Source: Acheta domesticus
Taxonomy: Eukaryota; Arthropoda; Insecta; Orthoptera; Gryllidae
Assembly: GCA_031308135.1 (NCBI GenBank)
Contig: JAHLJT010000631.1
Coordinates: 28,664,271-28,728,270, forward strand
Length of the DNA stretch: 64,000 nucleotides
Direction: 5' to 3'
Shown piece after piece: positions 24,770 to 36,744 of the stretch (its first letter is position 1; every line of letters begins with the position of its first letter). Below the pieces are notes generated by a model, which saw only the letters and a list, made by a program, of their open reading frames with translations, made no database searches and had not been told where the DNA came from. Position numbers and translations under genes: made by a program.

Positions 24770-27440
24770 AAGATTGCAAAATGAATTTAAAAAATTTAAA
24801 GTTAAATGTTTAACTTGCTCACTTATTAACATTCAATAATACAATGTTACAAATTCAAAATAAAGTTTAAAAAATCCAACACTATATTATGGAAACGTAA
24901 CGAAGTGAGAGGGAGCTTCGATTAAATGACCCCCCCCCCGCCTGCCTCTGCCCTAACCAAGTTCTAGGATTAAGTAATGCAAATCTCTGTAAAAACAGCG
25001 GATTTAACAGATAGAAAATAAAGCTGTTAAAAATGATGTCTATTATACTCGCACATTTTCTTGATCCTCAGGATACCTACCCCACTACTTTACTAAGATT
25101 AGTTGAGTTCAATGAATGATAGGAACAAACGTTGTTGACAAAATTTGGCATTAGGAATATGGTCTCCCGTGTAGTAGAAACTATTTTGCATCGAAAATCG
25201 GGTTACAGATTAGATATAAAAGTTCTGTCGACTAAATAATCAAACCTCCCTCTCCTCTCGCATCTAGGAAAACGAGGGCTCGAGAGAACGTGCGCGGATA
25301 ATTCACAAGAATCTGAAGAGAGCCTATCATGCACACGAATAAATTGTCTATTGAAGACGTCGGCGGCGCAATGTATTGATAATCACATTTATGTGATTTT
25401 TGTAAGCCGGGGAAAAACAACCTTTTTTATAAATTCGGTTTTCTGGGTACGCTTCTCGCTGATTCTTCTGCAAGGATCGAAGTTCTATTTACACGCTTAT
25501 ACAGCGTTAGGATCATGGTTTAGGGGGAAAATTTAACGTCTTTATTTTGAATAGGTAAAGTACGGAATTTAATTATGTTGCCCTGGCTTCTTAAATTTGA
25601 CTTCACGGTTGTGCACTCTGGGATCAATCCATAACATTTAACAATTACCCCGCGCTAGATATTAACAATTTATTAGGCATAGGCGTGGATAGATCGACTT
25701 ATTTACTTGAAGCCAAAATGTTTATGGAGCTTATGAAGGGTGGGCCATATATTTGATAAGTATATACTTTAAAATGTTCTTCGTCTTATTGCACAATCTT
25801 ATTAAATCAGTAGATCTATCACCTTACAATCGTGGACTAATTATGAAGAGCTTTCTATCTAGAAAGCAAAGGAGTTAAATGCACTAATGTAACTTCTGGG
25901 TTCAGTCACAAGTTGCGAGAATCGCAGTTATGATAACTAATTAGTTCACGGACAATAGTTGTATTACTTGCTCGGAGAATCTCGCCACTGAATTTCTTCG
26001 CGATGGAACTTATAATGTTATGCCAAAGTGGGAACAGGATTACTGTGGAAGTATGTGTGTGAGTAATTTCTTGCAAGGAAGCAAGTAGGAAAATTTATAT
26101 TATCTCTATATTCATAAAAATAACTATTAAATATGTTTCTATGCTTTTTTTTTATTTCAACTCATATAATTAGTTTTTTAATGTAAAATAATTCGTAGTC
26201 GTTATCAAAATGTGAAATATTATCAAGATCACATATTATGTTATCAACTGTATTCATACAATTAAATAAAATTGTAGGGTATTTAATTATAAATTGTAAA
26301 TGGTGGGGCTATGCCGTCTTAGTGCCAAAAAACATAACTTCAGAGAAAATGGTAAAAGCTATCCTTCAGCATAATTCTGGAAAACAACGGCAACAACTGT
26401 TTACGCCGATTAAAGCATAAGGAAGTGACAAGATACATGGTTGCTGTAAATATTCATCGGCGTTGGCATTTTGAGAATAAAATTTGAAAATTTTGATTGT
26501 TGGCACAGATTGTTTAGTCCCCCATTCTACAAATCTTTAAAGATTATAGTTTCCTCTCTTTTTCCTGAGGAATTTCGGCATTATAAGTCTTTATCAAAAC
26601 ATTTTATCCCAATAGTTACATTTATTGTCCTAGTTACAGTGTGTGAATGGTATACGATTGTTATTTATTATATTTTTATATATTAACATTACTTTTATAT
26701 ACATACATTATGCTTATTCACACATTAGAAAAACTCACTTCTCTGTTTCAAAGACGCACCCAATTGGGGCACTTCAGCTTCTGAAGCAAAGGTACGTGCA
26801 ATTCGTATCAGTGCTCAGTGCGCGAGCACTAACCAAAATATGAAGGTGTTGGGACAACATAACCTTAAAACAAACTCGCGTCTGTGCTAGATGACACAAT
26901 CCGTTAGTCAATTAGTATTTTCGTATTTTTAGTGTGTGTACTAAGTGCTACGTTTATCTTCTCTTCAATAAGGAACTGATTTAGTACGTGACTCACACAC
27001 TGTCTAATACATACAATGCAAGCATTTTTTTCAGTAACATATAAAAATGCGAATATTATATGTACAAAATGGCACAAAAGAACATTAATTCTTTTCATTT
27101 TACACATTAGTATGTCGTGTTATTCCTCTCCAAATAAACAACTACCATACTTTCTCGAGATATGTCGTCCCAAACCTTCTATCATCGCTAGTTTCCATTT
27201 TACTACATGATGTACAAATATAATACAAAATAATTAAAAACATTCACTTCTATTGGACAGTCACAAGTCTCTACCTTCCACCTCATACAACACACCCACT
27301 TCAAGTTCCAACAGCTACCATTCCCACCTGCTGTTTCTCAAGACGGGTACGCCAGAAACGTATCGGATCTTCGGAGAAGTGACTTGGAATAATCAGTTGG
27401 CGTGGCAGGACTGCATTCGGGTTGGGTTTTCTGACGTCTT
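24770..27440. other. No gene identified; contains the ACE 3' flank
   Basis: AT-rich sequence downstream (minus-strand sense) of the ACE stop codon. Short frames only. A minus-strand AATAAA (TTTATT on the plus strand) near 26662 could serve as a poly(A) signal, but it is distant and unproven. Confidence 0.4.
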
Positions 27441-27444
27441 CTCT

Positions 27445-27596
27445 CTAGGCCGGTGGCCGCAGCAGGAGAAGTGCCAGCAGCAGTGGTGCGAACAGAAGCA
27501 CCGGTGCCAGGAGGTTCGCTCGAGGACCTCGGTTGTAGTAGCCTCCTCTCACTTGAAGCCCAGCCGTCTCCAGACTCGTGCGGCAGTAGTCGCCAT
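27445..27596 (-). CDS. ACE-like peptidase (family M2), last coding exon with hydrophobic C-terminus
   Basis: This exon starts after TGTGTTTCAG and supplies the last two bases of a codon opened by the exon at 31464. It reads 'DGDYCRTSLETAGLQVRGG' and further residues, and stops at TAG (27445-27447). The last ~22 residues are almost all Leu, Ala, Val, Phe and Pro ('LLAPVLLF...LLLL' then RPPA), preceded by a short polar stretch with Arg and Asn. A C-terminal hydrophobic segment without a cytoplasmic tail suggests a GPI-anchor signal or tail anchor. Vertebrate somatic ACE is membrane-bound through a C-terminal helix, whereas several insect ACEs are secreted. The exon assignment rests on exact frame continuity and position, because this part of ACE is not conserved. 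Confidence 0.7.
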
Positions 27597-27784
27597 CTGA
27601 AACACACAGCATCGTCTCCTGTATGATTTCAGTAGTATACCTTCCCTTTGCGGCTCTCACACGCAACTAATCTTTATAAATGAGGTCTCCAAAGAAAGAG
27701 TATTTCACGGAGACGTGGTGAATTGCACTTTCACTTTAAAAGTATCAAGGATTTGTTTTAAAAACTCATCTAAATATTCATGTA

Positions 27785-27936
27785 AGGGGCCATCCGTCAC
27801 GCAAATTTCGAGAATTTTCAATACCCCCCCTCTCCCCCTTGTAACGCACCCATAACACGCGCTTGAACCCCTATGTAACGCTGCCTCAGACCCCTTCCCT
27901 CCCCCTTTAACATTACGTCATTGATGGACAACCCCT
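27785..27936. mobile_element. Probable short MITE inside an ACE intron
   Basis: Ends are imperfect inverted repeats: AAGGGGCCATCCGTCA at the left and TGATGGACAACCCCT at the right, whose complement reads AGGGGTTGTCCATCA. Between them are C-runs ('CCCCCCCTCTCCCCCTTG'). This layout matches a widespread class of small nonautonomous DNA elements that begin GGGGCC(A/G)TCC. No transposase is present. Confidence 0.5.
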
Positions 27937-27939
27937 ATA

Positions 27940-30879
27940 ATGCAACCCACAAAGAAACGTCCCTCACACCGTAGTCTACAGGATGGAATCTTGACCTTTC
28001 TATTTATATTTTTGCTGGTTCGACGCTTCTCGATTCTAGTCCATCTATTCAGAGCCTAAGAATCTGCAACTGTACGTGAAATTACTAATTACGTACAGAG
28101 ATGATAGCCCTTGGAGAAGGGGGTTGAAACTAAATTGCAACTGGCCATGTGATGAAAAAATTATTTAATTTTTGAAAAACCCTGCATCAACCCCCATACA
28201 ACCAAATGAAATAGCTATTTGAAAGACGTTCTCTATATAACTTCATGAAGCAATGTGTAACAACTTGTTGACACCTCACGTTTAATACACACAATTTAAT
28301 TTAATAAATATAAATGATCCCATAAAATATTCAAGATCAAACATGAGCTCTTGATAGCTGTGATACAAATCAGGCGAAGTGAGAAAGCAAATGTGTACTT
28401 TGATTTACAACACTACTAACAGTAATTTCTTCAAGGAATGATCATATCAACGTATTTACATTCAATACACGTCGTAATCATATAAAATAGACCGTAAAGA
28501 GCACTAGAGATCTGGTTTTGCAACATCGAGCAAGTCATGTCTTTGTGGATGTAGATATCTTGTCACGATATTCCTCTCATAATTCAATAATGGTGCAATA
28601 TTGAAAAAATAATTACTTGTATTTGCTCTCATTTAAATATAATTTCTGGCACATAAGGTTTTATTTGTTTGTGGATAAAAACTGTGTGAAAATGAAAGAT
28701 TACAGAACAAATATTTGAGGAAGCTAAGAAAGCAATGCAAAGATTGCTACGTCCTAGCAAAAGAAAGACACATATGAGAAAGTATGTCATATTTATAGAT
28801 CTTGGAAAATAGAAAAACGAGTCTTGTCTGACTCAGAATGGGTTTTGCTTTCATACGTTTCAAAACGGTATTGACGTTTATATTTTTATATACTTATACG
28901 AAATATGTTTTCCACGAATACATTTAATTATTTCATGTTAAATATTTTATATTTTTCCATTAGTATCTTGTGTCAAACCAACGTGTTTGTGAATGTACTT
29001 ACCCATGCTGAAGAAGACACTGTATGTGAAAGCCAATATTGATTTTTCATATTACAACTTTATGTTTTTTTAAAATCAAAAATAAAGGAGTTATGCCCAA
29101 AATCACATTTTTTGGCAGCAAATAACTAAGCAGATTCTTGACGGGGGCACCAAATGGCAAATACATTCTTATGAAGGTAAGTTTCCGAAATGAAAGTATG
29201 ATATCTCTATAATATTGACAAATAGTACAATATTGGCTAATAATAAAGTATGGTTACATTTTCCAATTTAAGTAACTGCTTTAAATATTGATATTTGTAA
29301 GAAGTAGTATTAATTAATTAAATATTTGTTCATAATGTTGCTGACTGATGTACTACGTAATCTGTAATCAGCATTCTTGTCGTACCCATTCTGATAAACT
29401 TAAACTTTTTACCCTTTTCTTGAGTTCTGGTAAATAGTAGTGGCGTTTCAATTGCACGAATGCAATTAATATAGAAATAATCAATGATTTTTTATGGAAT
29501 TAATAAGTTGTATATTTCATTTACTACACGAAATATTTGTTTAATTCATTACTGATTAGAACTGTAGTTTACGTTAAAAACTTTCAAGAGAAAGATGGTT
29601 AACATATCTGTAATAGATAAACTAGTTGTGTGACGTAATATATAATTAGTGAGTTCAATTATATCTCTCCAAACACTTTTTACATTAGCACCTTCACTCC
29701 CATTCTATTTAAAAAAAAGTGCTTCCACGACACACTTAAGTGTGTTATCCAATACGCACAGTGTGGATTGGTTGCAAACTTCCTGGATTCTCGCTCGCTA
29801 AATCCAACCGCTGGCAAAACCTGATTTCCTACTGACCACTCCCTCTGGTCACTTTTTTAAGCAGATGTATTAGAAGAACCATGTCATTTGCATTCCAAAA
29901 GATGTGGGCCACGCAGTTTCAAAATATCCCGCCTTCGGCTTAAATTTGCAAGAATGCTTTGACAGTTGACAATATCTTTATTCAAAATTGAGCCATGCCA
30001 TTTGACGCAAATTTTCATGTTTGCCTTTATAAATTGTTGAAATATTGTGTTGTAAATTTAGATAAAGCTTATGCCACTCTTCCCATTATTGTTACGCAAA
30101 AGGGAGCATAGCTTGTAAAAACCTCTGCTTAATTTATGGAGTAATCCATTCATGGATAAGGGTACATTCCATTGACTTCGTCACACAATTGCGCTAATCC
30201 TGAACAATGATTAGTCGCCAACTACTCATACATTTAAATAATTTTTATTTATTATAGACGTTTTCAGAAGATTCTGCTCCGACGTCGATAACGCAGAGTT
30301 AACATTTTTCAAGAACAAATTTCCTTCAGCTCACACAAAAATATAGGTTTTGGAGAAGAATATCCCTCAATTTAAAACATGCGCTTGCAATGAAAGGCCA
30401 GCTCATTCACAGTTTATCCTGTAAGTTATTAGAGCTTGTGCTCACGCGTTTATCATCTGAATTTAGCAAATACTCCACGCAGGAAATATTGAAAAATTGA
30501 AACCGTAGATTTTCAATAAATATGAGAAATTTCATGATTATTTACGGGCATTTGGTAAATTAATTAATTAATTAATTAATGTGAATTTCTAAATATCCCA
30601 AAAATGACCATTGTAGTAACTTCATAAAAGTGCAGTTTTATTTGTTTGGAAGAAAATGTCAAGTTTTGCTTTCTTTGAGATATGAAATTGACGAGTTTTT
30701 ATCTTTCAGATTGGTCACTTTGCAAAACAGTGTAGGAATTTGTTTCTCTTACTGTCTTAACTTTCGTCAGGGTTTCGCTTGGTCGTTAGAAGGTTTGTGT
30801 GCATTAGCATGTGTGCTTGTGAGCTTTTGTTGCAATGTGCTGGGTTGCAGGGTGCTCGCGCGTTCGTGTGCTTGAATCT
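27940..30879. other. ACE intron sequence, no other feature identified
   Basis: AT-rich interior of the last ACE intron (27597-31463). No exon-like frame, no tRNA and no clear repeat apart from a (TTAA)n run near 30560. Confidence 0.5.
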
Positions 30880-30889
30880 TCGTGAGCTT

Positions 30890-31457
30890 ATATGCTCCCG
30901 CATTTACCTACGCGTGTTCCTGTGTGCTTGTGGACTTTAATACTTGTGTATTCGGGTGCTTATGTGATTGTTTGTTTGCAGGTGTGTGTTCATGTGTTTG
31001 TGTGCTTGGTGCATGTGTGCTTGGTGCATATGATACATGTGTGCTTGGTTCATGAGTGCTTGCTGTGTGTGCTTTGAGCTTGGTGTAAGTGATGTTTTCT
31101 TGTGTGCAAGTGTGCTTGTGTGTGCTTGTGTGATGTATGTTTGGGTGCATGTGTGTTTGTATGCTTTGTGCTTGTGTGCTTGTTGTGTGTGCTTTGAGCT
31201 TGGTGTAAGTGATGTTTTCTTGTGTGCAAGTGTGCTTGTGTGATGTATGTTTGGGTGAATGTGTGTTTGTGTGCTTTGTGCTTGTGTGCTTGGTGTAGGT
31301 GTTGAGTGCTTGTTTTCATGTGTGCTTGGTGTAAGTGTTGTGTGCTTGTGTGCAAGTGTGCATGTGTGCAAGAGTGCTTGGCTGCATGTATGTTTGGGTA
31401 CAAGTGTGCTTGGGTGCATGAGTGCTTTGTGCTTGGCGTAGGCGTTGTGTGCTTGTG
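30890..31457. repeat. TG-rich minisatellite abutting the ACE splice donor
   Basis: Irregular units such as 'GTGTGCTTGGTGTAAGTG' and 'TTGTGTGCAAGTGTGC' repeat over about 570 bases. Two long blocks (about 31060-31130 and 31180-31255) are near-identical copies containing 'TTTGAGCTTGGTGTAAGTGA'. The array begins immediately intronic of the minus-strand donor GTGAGT (plus 31458-31463). Frames of up to 228 codons on the minus strand are read-through from the ACE exon into this array and are not protein evidence. Confidence 0.85.
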
Positions 31458-31463
31458 ACTCAC

Positions 31464-31630
31464 CGTAGACCCAGCCGACGAACTCGCCGGTGCGCAGGTT
31501 CTCCTGGCGCAGCCACTCCTCCAGCGGCCGGAAGAAGTCGCGCAGCGCGGAGCCGTTGAGGCGCGGCTCGCCCGTGGCCGCGTACAGCGCCTCGGACCAG
31601 GGCGCCGACGACCCCACCGACATCAGGCGC
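31464..31630 (-). CDS. ACE-like peptidase (family M2), penultimate coding exon
   Basis: A 167-bp exon flanked by TGTTGCAG and GTGAGT. The first base (G) completes a Lys codon begun in the exon at 34190, and the last base opens the codon finished at 27596. The 55 complete codons include 'RLMSVGSSAPWSEAL', 'LRDFFRPLEEWLRQENLRTG' and 'EFVGWVY'. Family M2 peptidases end their catalytic domain with the pattern 'LGSS+PW...L...YF.PL..WL..EN......GW', so the match is strong. ACE enzymes are zinc dipeptidyl carboxypeptidases acting on extracellular peptides such as angiotensin I in vertebrates and neuropeptides in insects. The exon is very GC-rich compared with its introns. The zinc-binding HExxH motif is encoded upstream and was not seen. 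Confidence 0.9.
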
Positions 31631-31871
31631 CTGCAACAGCATCGCCACTTACATCCCCGCTCCGCTCACCCACGATGCGATCACGTTCAAGACAAGTATT
31701 GTGCTCTATCGGACACTTGTGAAATAAATGATGGCTTTGTGTATAAAATAATTGTAGTACAGTATTTTCTTTTAAAAATGTAATCTTTGTACGAATTATG
31801 AGGTTGGACATATGAGGAATTCATTGCGTTAAATAGAAATCATTACGAAAGCCAAAATTAACAACTTAACA

Positions 31872-32138
31872 TCCAGTGGCGGAACCCCGGGGTGAGGGGA
31901 AGCTTGGGAGCCATGCCCCCCTCAAAAAAACCTGAAGTTTTCGTTTATTGCCTTCCTTCATTTGCCAAAATTGATTTGAATATTTATTTATGTTAAAATT
32001 ATGTAATTATTCAAACAAAAATATTGTATTGTATCACATATACACCACAGATATAATACACAATATAATAAATATATTTATTTTTTAACATTAATTTATA
32101 ATGCCCCCCCCCCAGTGATCGGCTGGATCAGCCTCTGA
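31872..32138. mobile_element. Possible degraded MITE in an ACE intron
   Basis: The left end CAGTGGCGGAACC and the complement of the right end CAGAGGCTGATCC match at 10 of 13 bases. Both ends are followed internally by G/C-runs and 'ATGCCCCCC' motifs (31914, 32101), typical of a common insect element that begins CAGTGGCGGATCC. Target duplications are not clear. The interior is AT-rich and noncoding. Confidence 0.4.
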
Positions 32139-32139
32139 C

Positions 32140-33328
32140 AAAATTAGAGATATTTTGTTTATTAATCTATATTTTAACATCACACTACAGCCGTCTGAAT
32201 TGTTGCCTTTTATATTAGTAAAACATTATTGCAATACCTTGTCAAAAGACTTTCCTGGATTCAGTCATCATGATTGGATATATAATAATAAATAATATAT
32301 TCTAAAATAGAGGGGCCTTCCTAACGAATTCTGACATTTCAAGACAAAAATTACATAATTGTAATTACATCTCTGGCTTTAAACGATATCACGTTGGCAA
32401 ATGATTTCAAACAAAGACTCTAATAATAAATGCGTTGCCAACGCAAAAGTACGCTATAAAACCCCTTACATTTAGTTGCACATTTCCTCGTACACCTTGT
32501 TCTTAAAACATGGCATCGTTTCTCCAATGATTAGTGGTTTTACCAAATGCGAAATATTTGCCAACTTACAGATTTTCGGTGGGTAATTGATAGCTTTCGT
32601 ATTAAAAGTAGAACCTCACATTAACCCTTTTTATTCACGTATGTATTATGCGCTGATGTTCGACTACAAATAATAATTATTATGATTGACTGATTCAAAT
32701 TAATATTATATTAGGTCAATTTTATTTTCGGGGGAAAGAAAAAAAAATCGCGAATGTAATACGTCAGAAAATGATTATTTTAATTTTGAAAGTTTCATAA
32801 GTACCTCTCGTGCTTCGGAAATTCTCCAAGAAATATATTAACATCTCCACAGATTTCATCAGCAACGTTCGCCTTTGAGGGCCAGTGATGTTTCGGAGCG
32901 GTCTCGCACACCTCACATCCACAGAAGTGGAGTGTTCTTCCCACGGTGAATGTGCATTAATTTTTTTTATTAATAGATACTTTTCGTAAAGCAATGCATT
33001 ATCTTATTTAAATGAAGGTTTTTTAATGTAGTGAGTATTATTTCAAACCATTCTACGAGTTCTTCAGGTAATTAATATTGAAGAAACGGTATGGAGCAAA
33101 TAATAGCCAGAAATTTTCTCGGCGAGTAATAAATAATTATATTATTTTCGTTTTACATATTAACAACAAATCCTTTTATTTTCTTGTTTATTATAGCATT
33201 GTTTACGTGAAACAATTGTCAAGTCAACATGAAATGGACCCCCAAAAATAATCTGCCTAAAACTTTTGGGTTCTCACAGACTGCATGTCACCGGTAAGAG
33301 ACGTTTGAAGACACTTCACCAGTTAAGG
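32140..33328. other. ACE intron sequence, no other feature identified
   Basis: AT-rich interior of the intron at 31631-34189. No exon-like frame was recognised. Confidence 0.5.
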
Positions 33329-33336
33329 GTTAAAGC

Positions 33337-33569
33337 CAGTGGTGTCAACGTCTCCCACTGGTGGCAGTGGCACGCTCCGTAGCACCGTGCCATGCCACGA
33401 GCTACTCCCACAACTAGTGTCGGGAGAGGAAACTATTATCAACCCCGCCGTTTTACAATAGGAATGGCGTTGTCTTTGGTGACGGAGTGATGAACTGCGT
33501 GGATGGGCGATTTCGTCGTGGCACTCGTGCCACGGACTCCCGCTCGAGGCATCGACCTTGACACCACTG
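33337..33569. mobile_element. hAT-type MITE, copy 1, with perfect 8-bp target duplication
   Basis: Terminal inverted repeats are CAGTGGTGTCAA at the left and TTGACACCACTG at the right. The octamer GTTAAAGC flanks both sides (33329-33336 and 33570-33577), which is the target duplication length of hAT transposons. The element is 233 bp and noncoding. A second copy (49008-49239) is similar along its entire length. It contains the palindrome 'GTGGCACTCGTGCCAC'. It lies in the ACE intron, 27 bp from another inverted-repeat element. Confidence 0.9.
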
Positions 33570-33596
33570 GTTAAAGCACTCACGGTTTCACCTCTG

Positions 33597-34145
33597 AAGG
33601 CCGATATGCACGGTACAGTTTTCGTGTAGATTCTCATACAGTTTCAGCATAGAAACGTCAAGATCTCAAACTGAACGTATAAAAGCCAAAAAGTAGCGCA
33701 TACACGGTCTATACGCTTTCTACATGAACTGCCACAAAGTCACCACAAGCCGCCGCCAGGGAGGCTAGCGGGAAACAACTGAATTGCGCCGTCCGAGTAC
33801 TTTCAGTGATGGTATTTCTGTGCGTGCGTTCTGGCTGTGATCTTGATTAAGTATTAATTAACCATAAGCGGCATAGAGAATAAAAATTAGAAGGCAGGGA
33901 TAAGGAAAGAAGTAGTTTATCACAATATATCACTTCATACAATCGCACCTTGACACACCTAACCACAAAATCGACATGACCGATTACCGTTAGTGAACGA
34001 TTCTGCCGCTAGAGGCGCTGTAGTCAAACTGTATGCTTTCTACACGAAAAATTACGAACAAGTTCATAATTGTCTCATGTAGAAAGCGCAAAGTCTGGAC
34101 TACATAAATAATCTACACGAAAACTATACCGTGTATATCGACCTT
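33597..34145. mobile_element. 549-bp MITE-like element with ~33-bp terminal inverted repeats
   Basis: The left end AAGGCCGATATGCACGGTAC continues with AGTTTTCGTGTAGATT. The complement of the right end is AAGGTCGATATACACGGTAT followed by the same AGTTTTCGTGTAGATT, with only a few mismatches over about 36 bases. Subterminal motifs 'GCTTTCTACA(T/C)' and 'ATGTAGAAAGC' recur inside. No transposase frame and no clear target duplication. It ends 44 bases inside the ACE intron next to the 5' splice site at 34189. Confidence 0.75.
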
Positions 34146-34189
34146 GACAAGAGGCGTTACAGGGATCGGGGAGGGGGGGGCGGACTCAC

Positions 34190-34333
34190 TTGAGGAGGTC
34201 GCCGGCGGCGGCGCTGCGGTAGATGTCGCACTGGTGCAGCGGGCGCGCGTCAGGGCGCAGCGGGTCCCACTGGCCGGCGGCCGTGCACAGCGCGCGGTGC
34301 AGCTGGAACTGCAGCAGCCCGCCCACGAAGTAC
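34190..34333 (-). CDS. ACE-like peptidase (family M2), third-from-last coding exon
   Basis: A 144-bp exon flanked by TTGTGCGCAG and GTGAGT. It begins with the third base of a split codon, then '[20 protein letters not shown]' and later '[18 protein letters not shown]', and ends with two bases (AA) of a Lys codon. This matches the M2 segment '(R)YFV...QFQFHEALC.AAG...PLHKCDIY.S..AG'. By alignment the first Tyr corresponds to catalytic Tyr523 of human testis ACE, and the split codon (xxG) is where chloride-binding Arg522 would be. The conserved disulfide pair is present, but the Cys-to-Cys gap is 18 residues instead of 11, a 7-residue insertion (WDPLRPD-type). The upstream exons were not found in this window. 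Confidence 0.9.
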
Positions 34334-34534
34334 CTGCGCACAAAGGGCGACAAATGAAGAAAATAAAAAAACAAAAGAACAAACAAACAAAATGAAACAA
34401 AAAATAAAATAATAAAATCACAATTTTCTCAATTTCCTCCTCTCCTCTTTCTTTTTCTTCCGTCTTTGTTTCCTCATTTTTTTAGATCGCTTTTCAACAT
34501 CTTCGTCATATAGTGACCACTGAGATTTTTAAAC

Positions 34535-34640
34535 TGTAGGGGGAACTGTAGGACAACACAAACATCCATGCCCGAGGCGGGATTCGAACCCGCAACCCTT
34601 TGCGCCAAAGCAGCTAACGGCCTCGGCTATCCAGGCCGGC
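34535..34640 (-). mobile_element. tRNA-derived SINE head, reverse orientation
   Basis: On the minus strand a tRNA-like head starts at 34640 (GCCGGCCTGGATAGCCGAGG), with box A 'TAGCCGAGGCCGTTAGC' and box B 'GGTTCGAATCCC'. A short body to about 34535 follows. The head begins with the same GCCGGCCT as the SINE at 5066. It is probably a truncated member of that superfamily rather than a functional tRNA gene, because no CCA-compatible acceptor pairing or anticodon stem is clear. Confidence 0.65.
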
Positions 34641-34857
34641 TCGTCCGACTTTGTTCATCGTCCTACTAACCTAACAAAATAACCTATCTCCCCTCAACGA
34701 ACTAACCCTTCTTTACGCCCCCAGCTTCCCCAACCCCCGTCCTCCTGCGGAGGGGTGGAAAGAAGAACGTCAGAGAAGACATCGATCTGACGGGTCGCCC
34801 AAAAGGGGCAGAAAGATGAAGCAACAAATTTCCAGATGCGACCTGATACATCACGAC

Positions 34858-35005
34858 GATGGCCTCGCCCCACCCTTCCCCGCCACGCCCCGCCACCTTT
34901 CCCTGCCCCGCCTCCGCCCCGCCCTGCCCCGCCCCGCCCCCCGCCCTGTTCCGCCCCACCACTCCCCGCCCCGCCCCACCCCTCCTCGCCCCGCCGAAGG
35001 GCACG
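34858..35005. repeat. CCGCCCC-rich low-complexity tract
   Basis: Degenerate CCCCGCC/CCGCCCCACC units over about 150 bases. Long frames on both strands (Pro/Arg-rich or Gly/Arg-rich) are by-products. Its complement resembles the G-rich tract at 44350-44650. Confidence 0.8.
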
Positions 35006-35159
35006 GCGCCACCGACAGAGACAAATAGCGACAGTATTTCCAACGAACACTCGGGTTTGTGAACATTGGTCAGCTTGCAGACGACAAACCACAACACATA
35101 TTTCATTGGATGAAAATCTGACATCACCTGCGTTCCCACAATACATATTTTCTTGATTT

Positions 35160-36740
35160 ATGTTTAAGGGATATGTAATAATATTGCTACTCGTCGCCTC
35201 CTAAATTTTCAGCCATCTCGTGAAATGAAAGAAAAACGCTGCAAATTTGCAATTTTTGAAATTTCAGAGGTTTTAATTAAACTCTGAGAGACGGCACATT
35301 AATAAGCGTAATTTTCTCTATTTGACAGAAAAAATAGATCTATTGGGAAATATTCTAGGGGCTTTTTTTATAAACTATTCCCAAAAATTAAAGGATGGAT
35401 TTAAAATTCGAAAAGCTGCGATATAATTCTCATATATTAGGGAATATACATATTGATGAAAATTCGTTTTTCGAATTTGGAACGAGTGTTGTCGATGGAT
35501 AGACGGACCGGCAGACCCTTGTAGAAAAAATCAAACACCCCAAAACGTGGATTTTGATTACATTACGTATTGAAGAAAATAATATGAATAGGGGCACGTA
35601 AAACAACTTTTGGGGTATCAGGTCTCCAAAAACATGTTTTTTTCTGGCAGAACATCGGCATTTTCCTACAGTATTTAATAACTTTCTCTTTCCACATGAC
35701 AATAAATGAGAAAAATAATATCTCCCTGATAGGCGTAGATAAAGAATCGAACCCCCGCAGTTCTCGAAGAGAAAATACAACGCTTAGAAATACAATGCTC
35801 GACCACTTTTCACGATACCCAACATCAGTTATGTAAATGGTACACTGTTACAAAACTAATCCTCCTGCCACGTTCTCATCCCAGCCCGGTCCAGGAAATT
35901 TCCGTATCTTGGGGACCATTTCTTACAGAGAACTACATATTACTCTTCGACTACTTTGGTGCCTTTTATCTTTCACCGAAACCTGTTTAAAAGGTCTTCA
36001 AATAACCTACTCCATTTTTCTACCAAAGACAACATTATTAGTCGCTACTACGACGACCACTTTCTCATGGCCAGCAAGAAGATTCTCATATTCAAATAAA
36101 ACACTATATTTAATTCAAAATCAAATTTAAAGAAATCAATTCCACTAAGAGAAACTACAATTTTTTGATCTAGGGTTTTAAATAAGATAAATACGAAATA
36201 AATACTCGTATTTAATTAATCTTCTTTAATTTGACGACCAAATACCAAACAAAACCCTATGTTCAAATTACTAAATAAATGTAATAAAACTTATAATGTT
36301 CTGGGAAAAGTGTGTTTAAAATATTCTAGGCGCTGTTATAATAATATATTATTAATAACATGCTTTGTATTCAATTAAAGTTGAAGTTACCCGGCATTCT
36401 CTGGGTAAAGTCACAACAATTTTTGGCACAGAAACGAATGGACTTTATCTACAGTGTCAAAAGGATTTTAAAAAATATTATTGCTTTTCCCCCCACGTCA
36501 CGTCCTCGTCCTTGATGGCGTTCGTTCTGCTCATCTTTCACCGCCTTTGTTCCCGCCTTCACAGCCACGTCCCTTACCCTTCCCCTCCTCATTCATCACC
36601 CTTTTTTTTCTATAACACATTCATTTGTTTTAGATGAAAAACATCCTTTAGTGTTATCACTTTACAGTTTTTTTTTACTTATACTACTTAAAATATCTAA
36701 GCTACTTTATTCTGAACATTGAAGAAAATATTCTAGGGGA
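35160..36740. other. No gene identified
   Basis: AT-rich sequence. On the minus strand near 35515 'TCCGTCTATCCATCGACAAC' echoes the TCCGTCTATC start of the window, hinting at a shared old repeat. Frames of up to 116 codons have no recognised relatives. Confidence 0.4.
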
Positions 36741-36744
36741 GAAC

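Noticed and set aside
30937..31450. His/Thr-rich extension of the ACE exon (228-codon minus frame)
   Set aside because: It continues past the GTGAGT donor into a minisatellite. Splicing to 27596 preserves frame and gives a plausible C-terminus.
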